A stretch of 64,000 bases of DNA from Enteractinococcus fodinae (lineage in GTDB: Bacteria > Actinomycetota > Actinomycetes > Actinomycetales > Micrococcaceae). Below the pieces are notes generated by a model. It saw only the letters and a program-made list of their open reading frames with translations. It searched no databases and was not told where the DNA came from. Below are positions 35,483-44,769 of this stretch, piece after piece. Positions within the stretch are counted from its first letter, which is position 1, and each line of letters opens with the position of its first letter. Where the stretch lies: contig NZ_JAVDYJ010000001.1 in NCBI RefSeq assembly GCF_031458395.1, positions 1,302,001-1,366,000 on the forward strand, given 5' to 3'. Made by a program: the position numbers and the translations under genes.

Positions 35483-36956
35483 TACCGCCCAACAGGTCTA
35501 TGAACACCTGTTATCGCGGGCTCCCGAAAATAAAATGGAGCCCAGAATGCAGCCCATGCGCGACATCATGTCCTTGCTGGGCGAGCCCCAAACCAGTGCT
35601 CCGGTCATTCATCTGACCGGCACCAACGGCAAAACCACCACGGCACGCATCATCGAACAGGTGTTGATCGCTCACGGGCTGCGCACCGGACGCTATACGT
35701 CGCCGCACCTGACCAAGGTCACCGAACGCATCAGCATTGATGGCCAACCGGTCGACGATGACACGTTCGTGCGGATCTTCAATGAGATCGCCCCGCTGCT
35801 AGAGATCGTCGATGCGCAACTTGAAGCCGAAGGCGAGCAGAAACTCACCTACTTTGAGACCGTGACCGCACTGGGCTTTGCTATCTTTGCCGACGCTCCG
35901 GTGGATGTCATGGTTTTGGAAGTCGGGCTGGGTGGGATCACGGATGCCACCAACGTCGCTGACGCCCAGGTCTCGGTGGTCACCCCGATTGCGGTGGACC
36001 ACGCCGAGCTGCTCGGCGATACCCCCGGTGAAATCGCGGTCGAAAAAGCCGGAATTATTAAAGACCACGGGTATCTGATCTCAGCTGCCCAAGATCCTGA
36101 AGCCGCTCAGGTGTTACTTGAGGCTGCTCGCGCCAAGCACGCCAACTTCAAGTTTGAAAACATCGAGTTCGGCGTCACCCACCGCAGTGTTGCCGTTGGT
36201 GGCCAGCAGGTCTCGATTCAAGGCCTGGCCGCAGACTACAACAACATGTTTCTGCCGCTGCACGGCGCCCACCAGGTCCAGAATCTCGCGGTGGCCATCG
36301 CCGCGCTCGAGGCCTTCATGGGTGGCGGTGACCAACCGTTGAACCAGGACATCCTGCAAGACGGGCTGGCCCAAGTGACCAGCCCGGGTCGACTGGAATT
36401 GTTGCGTACCAACCCTTCATTGGTCGTGGACGCCGCGCACAACCCACACGGCATCGAGGCCACCGCTTCAACCATCCGAGAAACCTTCAACTTCTCAGCC
36501 CTTGGTTTGGTCGTGGGGATCCTCGATGACAAAGACGCCCTCGGTGTGCTCAACGCGCTGTTCGACCACTTCGGAGACGACGTTGAACACTTGGCCATCA
36601 CCAAATCCAACTCACCGCGCGCCATCAGCCCCGAAGACCTGACCGAAATCGCACTGGACGCCGGCTGGGATGAAGACCATATCTTCACCACCGATTCGGT
36701 CGTGGATGCGATCGGCTGGGCCGTCCGGGGAGTCCGAGAACAAGACTCCCAGATTCAAGACGCCGGTCGCACCCTGATGGCTGGTACCGGGGGAGCCGGG
36801 GTCCTGGTGACCGGCTCGATTACCCTGGTTGGCCAGGTCCGCGACCTGCTGGGCACCGATGCCACCGCCACCGATGCCACGGTAGAAATCGACGACCACG
36901 ACGACTTGAGTGCTTTCTTCGCCGACGAGGACCAGGAGGATGACGATGAGTCCTGA
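35475..36956 (+). CDS. folC: Bifunctional folylpolyglutamate/dihydrofolate synthase
   Basis: The 493-residue Mur-ligase-family enzyme adds glutamate to dihydropteroate and to folates. The P-loop HLTGTNGKTTT (about 45-55), YTSPHL, the VLEVGLGGITDATN segment, the carbamylated-lysine region VEKAGIIK, and VDAAHNPHG are visible. A C-terminal acidic tail (about 460-493) is extra. ATG 35475 lies inside the end of ileS. It is followed by a DUF4233 gene whose ribosome binding site is in the folC end, as in mycobacteria. Confidence 0.95.
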   Translation: MFDTAQQVYEHLLSRAPENKMEPRMQPMRDIMSLLGEPQTSAPVIHLTGTNGKTTTARIIEQVLIAHGLRTGRYTSPHLTKVTERISIDGQPVDDDTFVRIFNEIAPLLEIVDAQLEAEGEQKLTYFETVTALGFAIFADAPVDVMVLEVGLGGITDATNVADAQVSVVTPIAVDHAELLGDTPGEIAVEKAGIIKDHGYLISAAQDPEAAQVLLEAARAKHANFKFENIEFGVTHRSVAVGGQQVSIQGLAADYNNMFLPLHGAHQVQNLAVAIAALEAFMGGGDQPLNQDILQDGLAQVTSPGRLELLRTNPSLVVDAAHNPHGIEATASTIRETFNFSALGLVVGILDDKDALGVLNALFDHFGDDVEHLAITKSNSPRAISPEDLTEIALDAGWDEDHIFTTDSVVDAIGWAVRGVREQDSQIQDAGRTLMAGTGGAGVLVTGSITLVGQVRDLLGTDATATDATVEIDDHDDLSAFFADEDQEDDDES

Positions 36957-37434
36957 ACAAGCCGACAACACCAATCGGGAATCCTGGCGCCCGGAACGCG
37001 AAACCAAAGCACAACGCGAATGGCAGCCCGGTCAACCCAAAAAAGAACGCTCCGTGATGGTGTTGTTCACCTCGACCGTGCTGTTGGGCGAAGCATTTGT
37101 TATCGCCTTTTTTGGCCTGATGCTCTACGGTCTGAACCAAGACGAGGGCGGCCTATGGATGCTCATCGGGGCGCTCGTGTTCGCGCTCATCACCGGAGCC
37201 GCCGCACGCTTCGTCACCAAACCCGCCGGCCTCGTCTTCGGCTGGATTATCCAAGCGGTCCTAATCGCTTCGGGCTTTTTAGAGCCCTTTGGATTCCTCG
37301 TGGGCATCGCCTTCGCCGCTGCCTGGTGGTACGCGGTGGTCAAAGGCAAACAAATCGATCGCGAGAAGCAACAACGGGCTGCTGAAGAGAAAGCCTGGCG
37401 GCGTGAACACGGTGTGGAAGCAACCGACGATTAG
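36946..37434 (+). CDS. DUF4233 membrane protein
   Basis: The 162-residue protein has a polar N-terminus to about residue 36 and then four hydrophobic segments (FTSTVLLGEAFVIAFFGLML, LWMLIGALVFALITGAA, LVFGWIIQAVLIASGF, FGFLVGIAFAAAWWYAV), ending in a basic/acidic tail. This matches DUF4233, which in Actinobacteria lies between folC and ndk. The function is unknown. ATG 36946 is preferred because AGGAGG (36934-36939) has a 6-nt spacing to it; ATG 36940 abuts the ribosome binding site. Confidence 0.85.
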   Translation: MSPEQADNTNRESWRPERETKAQREWQPGQPKKERSVMVLFTSTVLLGEAFVIAFFGLMLYGLNQDEGGLWMLIGALVFALITGAAARFVTKPAGLVFGWIIQAVLIASGFLEPFGFLVGIAFAAAWWYAVVKGKQIDREKQQRAAEEKAWRREHGVEATDD

Positions 37435-37494
37435 GTATGATCGTAGACGGCAGCGTGACCGCGCTGTCCAAAGCCCTGGATGATTGAGGTAGAT

Positions 37495-37914
37495 ATGAGC
37501 CAGCCTGAACGCACACTTGTACTCGTGAAGCCTGATGGCGTGGAACGTGGACTGACCGGTGAAATTCTGGCGCGCATCGAGCGCAAAGGTTACACCATTG
37601 TCGAGCTGCTCATGCTCAACGCTACCCACCAGATGCTTGCCGAGCACTACGAAGAACACGAAGGCAAAGAGTTCTTTGAACCCCTCGTGAATTTCATGGC
37701 TTCTGGACCGCTCGTCGCTGCCGTGATCGAAGGCGAACGTGTCATCGAAGGGATTCGCGCGCTGGCCGGCATCTCAGACCCGACGCTTGCTGAACCCGGC
37801 ACCATTCGCGGAGATTACGGTCGCGACTGGGGCGAAGGCGTGCAGAAAAACCTCATTCACGCATCGGATTCGACCCTGTCTGCCGAACGGGAGATTGAGA
37901 TCTGGTTCGGCTAA
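37495..37914 (+). CDS. ndk: Nucleoside diphosphate kinase
   Basis: The 139-residue enzyme transfers the gamma phosphate between nucleoside triphosphates and diphosphates through a phosphohistidine. TLVLVKPDGVERG is at the N-terminus and the active-site NLIHASDS (His near 120) is intact, followed by AEREIEIWF. ATG 37495 is chosen over an upstream ATG at 37480 because GAGGTAG lies just before it and NDK proteins start close to the TLVLVKPDG strand. A terminator follows. Confidence 0.97.
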   Translation: MSQPERTLVLVKPDGVERGLTGEILARIERKGYTIVELLMLNATHQMLAEHYEEHEGKEFFEPLVNFMASGPLVAAVIEGERVIEGIRALAGISDPTLAEPGTIRGDYGRDWGEGVQKNLIHASDSTLSAEREIEIWFG

Positions 37915-37929
37915 CCCGAAGACATTTTT

Positions 37930-37973
37930 AAAACCTCGCTGGCACCGCTTCTTGGCGGTGCCAGCAGGGTTTT
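37930..37973. terminator. Bidirectional terminator
   Basis: A long stem (37930-37948 with 37955-37973, one or two mismatches) with AAAA and TTTT ends and a 6-nt loop lies between convergent ndk and the NUDIX gene. Confidence 0.88.
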
Positions 37974-37982
37974 AACGTCGGT

Positions 37983-38645
37983 TCACAATCCTCGAATGGG
38001 TTCAACCACCGGGTCGTGTTGCAACAGCCCTTCTATTGAGCCATATTCCAGGATGCCAGACAGTAAGAACCGGGTCGGGCTCATCAACGCGATACGTTTT
38101 GCATCAGCGTCCCGAAGGATCGATTCGATGGTCAGCCATTCAGCTGATGTGGCCTCGGTGGTGATGTTCTCAGGCACGAGGTCGTCGTCTGGAGTCGCGA
38201 TATAAAAGAAGGTATCAAAGCGTTTCGGAAGACCGACCGGGGTAATGAGGTTGGCCCACGGGCGCAGAATCTGCGGTTCCAGCCCGAGGCCGGTTTCTTC
38301 CTCAACCTCGCGCAGGCCAGTGCGTAACATCATCGACGCGTTGGTCACGGCCTCCTGTGAGTTTGTCGAACCCAGGGAGGTTTTCTGCCAGCCCTTGGCA
38401 TGGTTCGAAAGGATGGGGCGAACTGCTTCACCGAAATCATACTCGGCGTCCTCAGGATCCGTACGACCCCCTGGGAACACGACCGCGCCGGCGGCAAAAT
38501 CCATGGTGGTTGCCCGGTGCTGCACATAGACCTCGAGCGTGTTGGCAGCCTCACGCAGCATGATCACCGAGGCAGCTTGCCGAAGCTGCACATAGGGGTG
38601 CGTGAGTTCTGGTCGGGGCATGGCATTGAATTTGTTCGCGTCCAC
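37983..38645 (-). CDS. NUDIX hydrolase with a split Nudix box (NUDT19-like)
   Basis: The 220-residue protein has the first half of a Nudix box (FPGGRTDPEDAE, near 62-73) and the catalytic helix REVEEETGL (near 118) separated by about 35 extra residues. That arrangement is known for the NUDT19/NUDT7-like hydrolases that act on CoA derivatives, so a CoA or acyl-CoA pyrophosphatase is a reasonable guess. GTG 38645 is chosen because AGGACA is 5 nt upstream; ATG 38621 has no ribosome binding site. It follows the VKOR gene by 7 nt and is probably co-transcribed. Confidence 0.82.
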   Translation of the reverse strand: MDANKFNAMPRPELTHPYVQLRQAASVIMLREAANTLEVYVQHRATTMDFAAGAVVFPGGRTDPEDAEYDFGEAVRPILSNHAKGWQKTSLGSTNSQEAVTNASMMLRTGLREVEEETGLGLEPQILRPWANLITPVGLPKRFDTFFYIATPDDDLVPENITTEATSAEWLTIESILRDADAKRIALMSPTRFLLSGILEYGSIEGLLQHDPVVEPIRGL

Positions 38646-38652
38646 TTGTGTC

Positions 38653-39270
38653 CTAAAACATTGCTTCGCCAAAGCGCAGCATGATCGATGCAGCGATCAC
38701 CACGTAGAGCAGGATGATCGCGGGCCAGACGGCCGTTGTTATTATCATCTTCGTGCGTGGTGTGACTTTGATCAAGTCACGGGCGACGTTTCGCGCAAAA
38801 ATAAGGACGGCGGCGGGGATCGTGACCGCCCAGATCACCATGCAGTACAGACATAACGTATTAATGACATACACGGCTTGGATCCACAGCCACAAACAGA
38901 ACACCATGGCCAGACCCAAGCCAATTGAGGTCGCATGCCACCACCAATTCGCAAACCGTGCCCCGCCGACGATGGCCATACCAATGGTGATGACCACAGC
39001 GAACCCGATAATGCCGATGAACTGGTTGGGAAAGCCAAATAATGCAGCTTGCCACGACTGCATGACCGTCCCACACGAGACCCAGACACTAAAATCGCAC
39101 GAGGTCAGATAGTCCGGATCCATCCATAATTGGATGCGTTCATAGGTCAACACCAGGGTGGCGCCCAGGCCGATGAGGCCTGCAATAATCAAGACCATGG
39201 CCGTGCCAAAACTGGTGGCGTACCAGGGCTGCGCTTCGGCGTCATTGGGGTTTAGTACTGCGGTATTCAC
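38653..39270 (-). CDS. Vitamin K epoxide reductase (VKOR) family protein
   Basis: The 205-residue membrane protein has about five hydrophobic segments. The loop cysteine pair SCDFSVWVSC and the active CxxC in NTLCLYCMVIW are intact, so it can oxidise quinones while regenerating a periplasmic-side disulfide oxidant, the DsbB-like role shown for mycobacterial VKOR. No DsbA partner is adjacent. GTG 39270 gives a normal N-terminus; the frame extends to 39369 without support. TATACT (complement of 39278-39283) is 7 nt upstream, suggesting a leaderless start. Confidence 0.88.
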   Translation of the reverse strand: MNTAVLNPNDAEAQPWYATSFGTAMVLIIAGLIGLGATLVLTYERIQLWMDPDYLTSCDFSVWVSCGTVMQSWQAALFGFPNQFIGIIGFAVVITIGMAIVGGARFANWWWHATSIGLGLAMVFCLWLWIQAVYVINTLCLYCMVIWAVTIPAAVLIFARNVARDLIKVTPRTKMIITTAVWPAIILLYVVIAASIMLRFGEAMF

Positions 39271-39622
39271 CCGGCCAAGTATAGGGCTGTCAGCTGAGCA
39301 GCAGCCCAGAATAACCAGTTTTCGGTGAAAGTATGTCACAATGGGGGAGACCACACTGGGCACGCACACCCGGTGGGTCCTGCGGAAGCTTTATGGTTTG
39401 CAGGTGCGAAGGTTGATTCCATCGTGAAGATGAAGATGTATGAATCCCAGACCGCAAACTCCTGAAGTTTTTATTGAATTGTCTTGTACGCTTCTGCTGG
39501 CTCCGGCACAGACCGGTTCACTTGAGGCTTTTTCGTAGTGCGTACTCGCCACTGGCGTACGCACAACCGGATTGGCCTATGCGCGATGGGTGCGGATCGC
39601 GGATAGGCCCGGGAGGCGCAGC
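39271..39622. other. 352-bp divergent intergenic region and rne leader
   Basis: It contains the leaderless-type promoter of the VKOR gene at its left edge and, before rne, a perfect 8-bp hairpin GTGCGTAC/GTACGCAC (39538-39545 with 39557-39564) just after a T-rich stretch. No gene is supported. The long leader of rne may be a site of autoregulation, as for E. coli rne, but this is inference. Confidence 0.5.
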
Positions 39623-42334
39623 ATGCCAGCTGCCGATAACACACAACCACAAATGAATACTGCGCAACATTCGGTCACTGCCGGCACTCCGATGCCGGAT
39701 GACCCGACCGCCTTACTGTTCCAGGCCCCGGACTACTCACAGGTTCCGGTTCGTCGGCGCCAACCCGAACCCGACGATGAGCCCGAGGAAAATAATCGCG
39801 GCCAAAAGAACCGACCGCGCAAAAAACAACAGCAACAACAATCCGACCGCCGTGATCGCAACAACGACGACAACGATGACCGGAAAGATCGTCAGGACAA
39901 AAACGGCAAACATCGTAACGGGCATGACGACCGGGACGATAACGCTGATGAAGATTCCGACTCGAGAAACCAGCGACGCTCCCGCGGTAAACGTAACGAC
40001 GACCAAAAGCAGCAATCAACGGACGACGAGCAACCCGTCTCACATCGTCGACGTCGACGCCGGCGCGGCAACGTTGACCTAGAAATGGATGGCGGCGGCG
40101 ACGGGGACCCCGAAGATACCGTCACCCGCGTCCGTGCCCCCCGCCAAGCATCGACCTCCGGTTCAGACGAAGTCACCTCCTTGCGCGGCTCGACACGTTT
40201 AGAAGCCAAACGCCAACGACGTCGTTCGAATCGACGGGGTGGACGGCAGCGCAGCACAATCATCTCGGAAGCCGAGTTTTTGGCCCGCCGAGAATCGGTC
40301 GAACGCAAGATGTTGGTTCGCCAGCGCGAGAGCCAAATCCAAATCGCCGTGTTGGAAGATGGCATCTTCGCCGAACACTTTGTGTCCAACACCCAACAAG
40401 ACTCCCTAATCGGCAACGTGTACTTGGGCAAAGTCCAAAACGTGTTGCCATCCATGGAAGCCGCATTCGTTGACATCGGTCGCGGTCGCAACGCCGTGCT
40501 CTACGCCGGTGAAGTCAACTGGGATACCGCCCAGCTCGACGGCAAAGCCAAAAAGATTGAAAACGCCCTGAAATCCGGCGACTCCGTGCTGGTCCAGGTC
40601 ACCAAAGACCCAGTGGGCCACAAAGGGGCCCGTCTGACGGCACAGATCTCGCTGCCCGGGCGCTACCTGGTCTATGTCCCCAATGGTTCGATGACCGGTA
40701 TCTCCCGCAAGCTGCCAGATACCGAACGCAATCGACTCAAAGCCATTCTCAAAGAGCACCTCCCGGATAAAACGGGCGTCATCGTGCGTACCGCAGCCGA
40801 GGGGATTTCCGAAGAAGAACTCCTCAATGACATCAACCGGTTGCGCAACCAGTGGGAAGAGATCGAAAAACACTCCAAGTCCAATAAGGTCTTGGCGCCA
40901 GAGCTCTTGCACTCTGAGCCCGATCTGACCATCAAGGTCGTTCGGGACGTCTTCAACGAAGACTTCACCAAAATGCTGGTCGAAGGTGAAGAAGTCTGGG
41001 ACAAGATCCAGGCCTACGTCACCTATGTCGCCCCAGATCTTGTCGATCGCTTAGAGCAATGGGATCCGAAAGCCTTCAACGGGGCGGACCTGTTTGGCCA
41101 CTACCGGATAGATGAGCAACTCCATAAGGCACTGGACCGGAAGGTCAATTTGCCATCGGGTGGTTCATTAGTCTTTGACCGCACCGAAGCGATGACCGTC
41201 GTTGACGTCAACACCGGGAAATTCACCGGTTCCGGGGGCAACCTCGAAGAGACTGTGACCAAGAACAACTTGGAGGCCGCCGAAGAGATCGTTCGTCAGC
41301 TTCGGCTGCGCGACATTGGGGGCATCATCGTCATCGACTTCATTGACATGGTCTTAGAGTCCAACCGCGACCTCGTTGTTCGTCGGTTGGTCGAATGCCT
41401 TGGCCGAGACCGCTCCCGCCACCAGGTCGCCGAAGTGACCTCGCTGGGCTTGGTCCAAATGACGCGCAAACGCATGGGAACCGGTTTGGTCGAAGTGTTT
41501 TCCCACACCTGTGAGCACTGTGCAGGGCGCGGCATCATTGTCCATGACGAGCCCATCGAACGTGGCAAACCTTATGAGACTGCAGCGCAGCGCCGCCGTG
41601 GCGGCGAGGCCGGGACTCGTCGCAGCCGGCGTCGGCAAGCCAATGACCAGCACCAAGAGCAGGACACCTCCTCGGACCAGCAGCCAGACGAAAAGGCTGA
41701 AAAAACCCGTAGTGCGATGGCTTCGATCGCCGCTGCCACACTGGACGACAATGAGGGCCAGGACGATGCTGAGCAGCAGCAAACTGATCACCAAAAGCAG
41801 TCGAGCAATCAGAAGCAGTCCGGGCACAAGAACGGGACCTCGCGTCGTCGTCGCAGAAGTGACCGCGGACGTGGTGACGCCACAGAAGATACCCAGCAAG
41901 AGTCCAAGGCGGAACAACCAGAGCAGGCCGAATCTGGCGATAAAGGTGAGCGTCAGTCACGGTCGGGCCGGAAACGTCGCCGCGCTGTAGCGCCGCAACA
42001 ACACAGCGCACCTGCTCAGGAGCAGACACCAGCTGCTGAAACCAAGGCGGAGCAGCAACCTGCGGTTGAAGCCAAGGTCAAAGCTGAGCAGCCTGCTGCG
42101 GCGCAACCCGCGGAAGAGAAGGCTGCACCGAAACGTCGGCGCGCAGCCAGCTCACCGACCGGTGCAACGCATATCCGGCAGGCTTCTGGTCAGACAGCAC
42201 AACAAGGCAAGACTTTTGCCGCCAGTGTTGACGATCAGGCACCCGCCCAAGAAAAGCCGGTGAAGTCGTCGGCCATTCTGGGGGTTGGGGTTTCTGCTGA
42301 AGAGATCTCCTCACCTGGAACCCCGCGGGAATGA
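39623..42334 (+). CDS. rne: Ribonuclease E/G family endoribonuclease
   Basis: The 903-residue protein has a disordered, highly charged N-terminal extension (about 1-210, runs of K/R/D/Q), then the S1-type RNA-binding domain (NVYLGKVQNVLPSMEAAFVDIG, split near 262-283), the 5' sensor/RNase H region, DNase I-like catalytic acidic residues in VVDVNTGKFTG and IVIDFIDMV, and a zinc-link CEHCAGRG. A second disordered Q/E/R-rich region fills the last 240 residues. It starts mRNA decay and rRNA processing. ATG 39623 has GGGAGG 8 nt upstream. It is followed by rplU-rpmA, as in mycobacteria. Confidence 0.94.
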   Translation: MPAADNTQPQMNTAQHSVTAGTPMPDDPTALLFQAPDYSQVPVRRRQPEPDDEPEENNRGQKNRPRKKQQQQQSDRRDRNNDDNDDRKDRQDKNGKHRNGHDDRDDNADEDSDSRNQRRSRGKRNDDQKQQSTDDEQPVSHRRRRRRRGNVDLEMDGGGDGDPEDTVTRVRAPRQASTSGSDEVTSLRGSTRLEAKRQRRRSNRRGGRQRSTIISEAEFLARRESVERKMLVRQRESQIQIAVLEDGIFAEHFVSNTQQDSLIGNVYLGKVQNVLPSMEAAFVDIGRGRNAVLYAGEVNWDTAQLDGKAKKIENALKSGDSVLVQVTKDPVGHKGARLTAQISLPGRYLVYVPNGSMTGISRKLPDTERNRLKAILKEHLPDKTGVIVRTAAEGISEEELLNDINRLRNQWEEIEKHSKSNKVLAPELLHSEPDLTIKVVRDVFNEDFTKMLVEGEEVWDKIQAYVTYVAPDLVDRLEQWDPKAFNGADLFGHYRIDEQLHKALDRKVNLPSGGSLVFDRTEAMTVVDVNTGKFTGSGGNLEETVTKNNLEAAEEIVRQLRLRDIGGIIVIDFIDMVLESNRDLVVRRLVECLGRDRSRHQVAEVTSLGLVQMTRKRMGTGLVEVFSHTCEHCAGRGIIVHDEPIERGKPYETAAQRRRGGEAGTRRSRRRQANDQHQEQDTSSDQQPDEKAEKTRSAMASIAAATLDDNEGQDDAEQQQTDHQKQSSNQKQSGHKNGTSRRRRRSDRGRGDATEDTQQESKAEQPEQAESGDKGERQSRSGRKRRRAVAPQQHSAPAQEQTPAAETKAEQQPAVEAKVKAEQPAAAQPAEEKAAPKRRRAASSPTGATHIRQASGQTAQQGKTFAASVDDQAPAQEKPVKSSAILGVGVSAEEISSPGTPRE

Positions 42335-42339
42335 TCAAT

Positions 42340-42368
42340 TTGGATCACGAGGCAAAAACCGATAGACT
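42340..42368 (+). promoter_or_regulatory. Promoter of rplU-rpmA
   Basis: TTGGAT (42340-42345) and TAGACT (42363-42368) are 17 bp apart. Transcription near 42375 gives a leader of about 120 nt before rplU, long enough for a ribosomal-protein leader structure, which I cannot define. Confidence 0.6.
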
Positions 42369-42495
42369 ACCTGTTTGGTGCTGTGAAACCTGGCAGATGG
42401 TGTCCCATATCGGCAACTTGTCTCGTGAGCCAAGACCCTCAGGTGTTTAAACAGCTGATTAAATTTTTGATTAACGTCGAGAGAAGTGAGTCCAC

Positions 42496-42804
42496 ATGGC
42501 ATACGCGATAGTACGCGCTGGCGGACGCCAGGAAAAAGTCTCTGAAGGAGACTTGGTAGTCCTCGATCGCCAAGCAGCAGACGTCGGAAGCTCCATTGAG
42601 CTGCCAGCCCTGATGCTGGTTGACGGCGACAAGATTACCTCAGATAAAAAAGATCTGGAAAACGTCAAAGTTTCCGCTGAGGTGCTCGAGCACACCCGTG
42701 GCAAGAAAATTGTCATCCAGAAGTACAAGAACAAGACCGGTTACAAGAAACGCCAGGGTCACCGTCAGGACCAGACCCGCGTGAAGATCACCGAAATCAA
42801 GTAA
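42496..42804 (+). CDS. rplU: 50S ribosomal protein L21
   Basis: The 102-residue L21 binds 23S rRNA in the large subunit. [19 protein letters not shown] and the C-terminal [22 protein letters not shown] region (split, near 73-94) are standard. The length matches the family. GAGAAGTGAG precedes ATG 42496. It is the first gene of the rplU-rpmA pair. Confidence 0.97.
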   Translation: MAYAIVRAGGRQEKVSEGDLVVLDRQAADVGSSIELPALMLVDGDKITSDKKDLENVKVSAEVLEHTRGKKIVIQKYKNKTGYKKRQGHRQDQTRVKITEIK

Positions 42805-42839
42805 ACTGTTTTCGGGTCAACTCGTAAAGGATTTAACTC

Positions 42840-43097
42840 ATGGCAACAAAAAAAGGTGCTAGTTCCACACGTAACGGTCGTGACTCTAACCCCAAGTTTC
42901 TTGGTGTGAAACGTTTTGGCGGCCAGGTCGTTAACGCCGGTGAAATCTTGGTCCGCCAGCGCGGCACCAAATTCCACCCGGGTCGTAACGTCGGTGTTGG
43001 CAAAGACCACACCCTGTTCGCACTTCAGAACGGTGCTGTTGAATTCGGCAACCGTCGCGGACGCAAAGTTGTGGATATCGTCCCAACTGAAGCCTAA
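42840..43097 (+). CDS. rpmA: 50S ribosomal protein L27
   Basis: The 85-residue L27 has its N-terminus near the peptidyl-transferase centre. [16 protein letters not shown] and [19 protein letters not shown] are family hallmarks. The N-terminus is of the unprocessed type, without the cleavable extension found in Firmicutes. GTAAAGGA lies upstream of ATG 42840. A strong terminator follows, so obgE is mostly separate. Confidence 0.97.
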   Translation: MATKKGASSTRNGRDSNPKFLGVKRFGGQVVNAGEILVRQRGTKFHPGRNVGVGKDHTLFALQNGAVEFGNRRGRKVVDIVPTEA

Positions 43098-43122
43098 GAA
43101 GCTTTTCGTTTTCTAACGCTCC

Positions 43123-43163
43123 AGCGGGGGCGGACCAGGCCCCTGGTCCGCCCCCGCTTTGAG
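43123..43163 (+). terminator. Intrinsic terminator after rpmA
   Basis: A perfect 17-bp G/C-rich stem (43123-43139 with 43142-43158) with a 2-nt predicted loop, which will open to about 4, precedes TTGAG. Confidence 0.85.
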
Positions 43164-43192
43164 TTTCAATACATACGCACGGAGGAATCCAC

Positions 43193-44758
43193 ATGTCACA
43201 ATTCATTGACCGGGTGACCATTCATGCCACCGCGGGCAACGGTGGCCACGGAGAAACCTCGGTGCGCCGCGAAAAATTCAAGCCGTTAGGTGGACCCGAC
43301 GGTGGCAATGGTGGCCACGGCGGCGACGTCGTGATCGTCGCCGACCCTGATGTCACCACACTGCTGGACTACCACCACCGGCCCCACCGGAACGCGTCCA
43401 ACGGCGAGCCCGGCAAGGGAGATTTACGCCACGGCAAAAACGGTGAAACACTCTACCTACCCGTGCCCGTGGGCACCGTAATCAAAGATCTCGACGGCAA
43501 CATCTTGCACGACCTGGTGGTCCCGCACGAAGAAATCATCTTGGCGCACGGCGGCACCGGGGGAGCGGGGAACGCTTCACTGGCCTCGCCGAAACGCAAA
43601 GCACCGGGATTCTCGCTGCTGGGTATCCCCGGTGAAGAACGCAGTGTCGTGCTGGAACTGAAAACAGTCGCCGATATTGCGCTGGTGGGATTCCCCTCAG
43701 CAGGGAAGTCCTCGTTGATCGCCGCGATCTCTGCAGCCCGACCCAAGATCGCCGACTACCCCTTCACCACGCTGGTGCCCAACCTCGGTGTCGTCGACGC
43801 CGGCGGCATCCGGTTCACCGTGGCTGATGTGCCCGGACTGATCCCCGGGGCGTCTGAAGGAAAGGGCCTTGGCCTGGAATTCTTGCGGCACGTAGAACGC
43901 ACGCACGCACTCGTACACGTGCTGGACGCCGGGACGCTAGAATCCGATCGGGACCCGATTTCGGATTTCGAGGCTCTTGAAAAAGAACTCGCAGCCTATG
44001 CGGTCGAGCCTATTCTGACCGAGGGTGGCGAACAACTCATCCCACTGCTAGATCGCCCTCAACTGGTGGCCATCAATAAGACCGACCTGCCAGACGGGCA
44101 GGCCATGGCCGATATGACCCGGGCCGAGCTCGAATCCCGCGGTCTACGCGTTTTCGAAATTTCGGCGGTGTCCCGCAAAGGTCTCAATGAGCTGAAGTAC
44201 GCGATGGCCCAACTCGTGACCGAGGCCCGCGACCAGCTGGCCGATGCAGTAGAAGCTCAACAACAACAGCCGGCCACCATCACCATCGAACCACAACACC
44301 GCCGTCGCGGAGCGAAACCCCACCAGTTCACCCTGGTCAAAGAAGAACGCGGCCTACAACCGTTGTTCCGTATTCGCGGTGAAACTCCCGAGCGCTGGGT
44401 GGCCCAAACGAACTTCGACAACGACGAAGCCGTCGGTTATTTGGCCGACCGACTCGAGCGTCTTGGTATCGAGAAAGCGCTGTTCAACGCCGGAGCATTA
44501 CCCGGCGATGCCGTGGTCATCGGTGACGATGAATCCGGTGTGGTCTTTGATTGGGAACCAACCATGACCACCGGGGCAGAACACCTGGCAGGACCCCGAG
44601 GTCAAGACGTGCGCTTCGAGGAGCGCCAACGTCCGACCCGCGAAGAAAAACGCCACGACTACGCTGAGCGGAAAGCCGCTCGAGCCGCAACTCAAGCCGA
44701 AATGGAAGAAGAACGACGCTCCGGGTTGTGGACCGACGACGAAACCACCAACGACTAG
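43193..44758 (+). CDS. obgE: GTPase Obg/CgtA
   Basis: The 521-residue ribosome-associated GTPase has the glycine-rich Obg fold ([27 protein letters not shown]), the G domain with GFPSAGKSS (near 167), DVPGLIPGA and NKTD, and an actinobacterial OCT domain near 365-430 ([17 protein letters not shown]). A charged C-terminal extension of about 70 residues follows. It functions in 50S assembly and stress signalling. CGGAGGA precedes ATG 43193. proB starts 11 nt after the stop. Confidence 0.96.
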   Translation: MSQFIDRVTIHATAGNGGHGETSVRREKFKPLGGPDGGNGGHGGDVVIVADPDVTTLLDYHHRPHRNASNGEPGKGDLRHGKNGETLYLPVPVGTVIKDLDGNILHDLVVPHEEIILAHGGTGGAGNASLASPKRKAPGFSLLGIPGEERSVVLELKTVADIALVGFPSAGKSSLIAAISAARPKIADYPFTTLVPNLGVVDAGGIRFTVADVPGLIPGASEGKGLGLEFLRHVERTHALVHVLDAGTLESDRDPISDFEALEKELAAYAVEPILTEGGEQLIPLLDRPQLVAINKTDLPDGQAMADMTRAELESRGLRVFEISAVSRKGLNELKYAMAQLVTEARDQLADAVEAQQQQPATITIEPQHRRRGAKPHQFTLVKEERGLQPLFRIRGETPERWVAQTNFDNDEAVGYLADRLERLGIEKALFNAGALPGDAVVIGDDESGVVFDWEPTMTTGAEHLAGPRGQDVRFEERQRPTREEKRHDYAERKAARAATQAEMEEERRSGLWTDDETTND

Positions 44759-44769
44759 AAAGCCACCTT

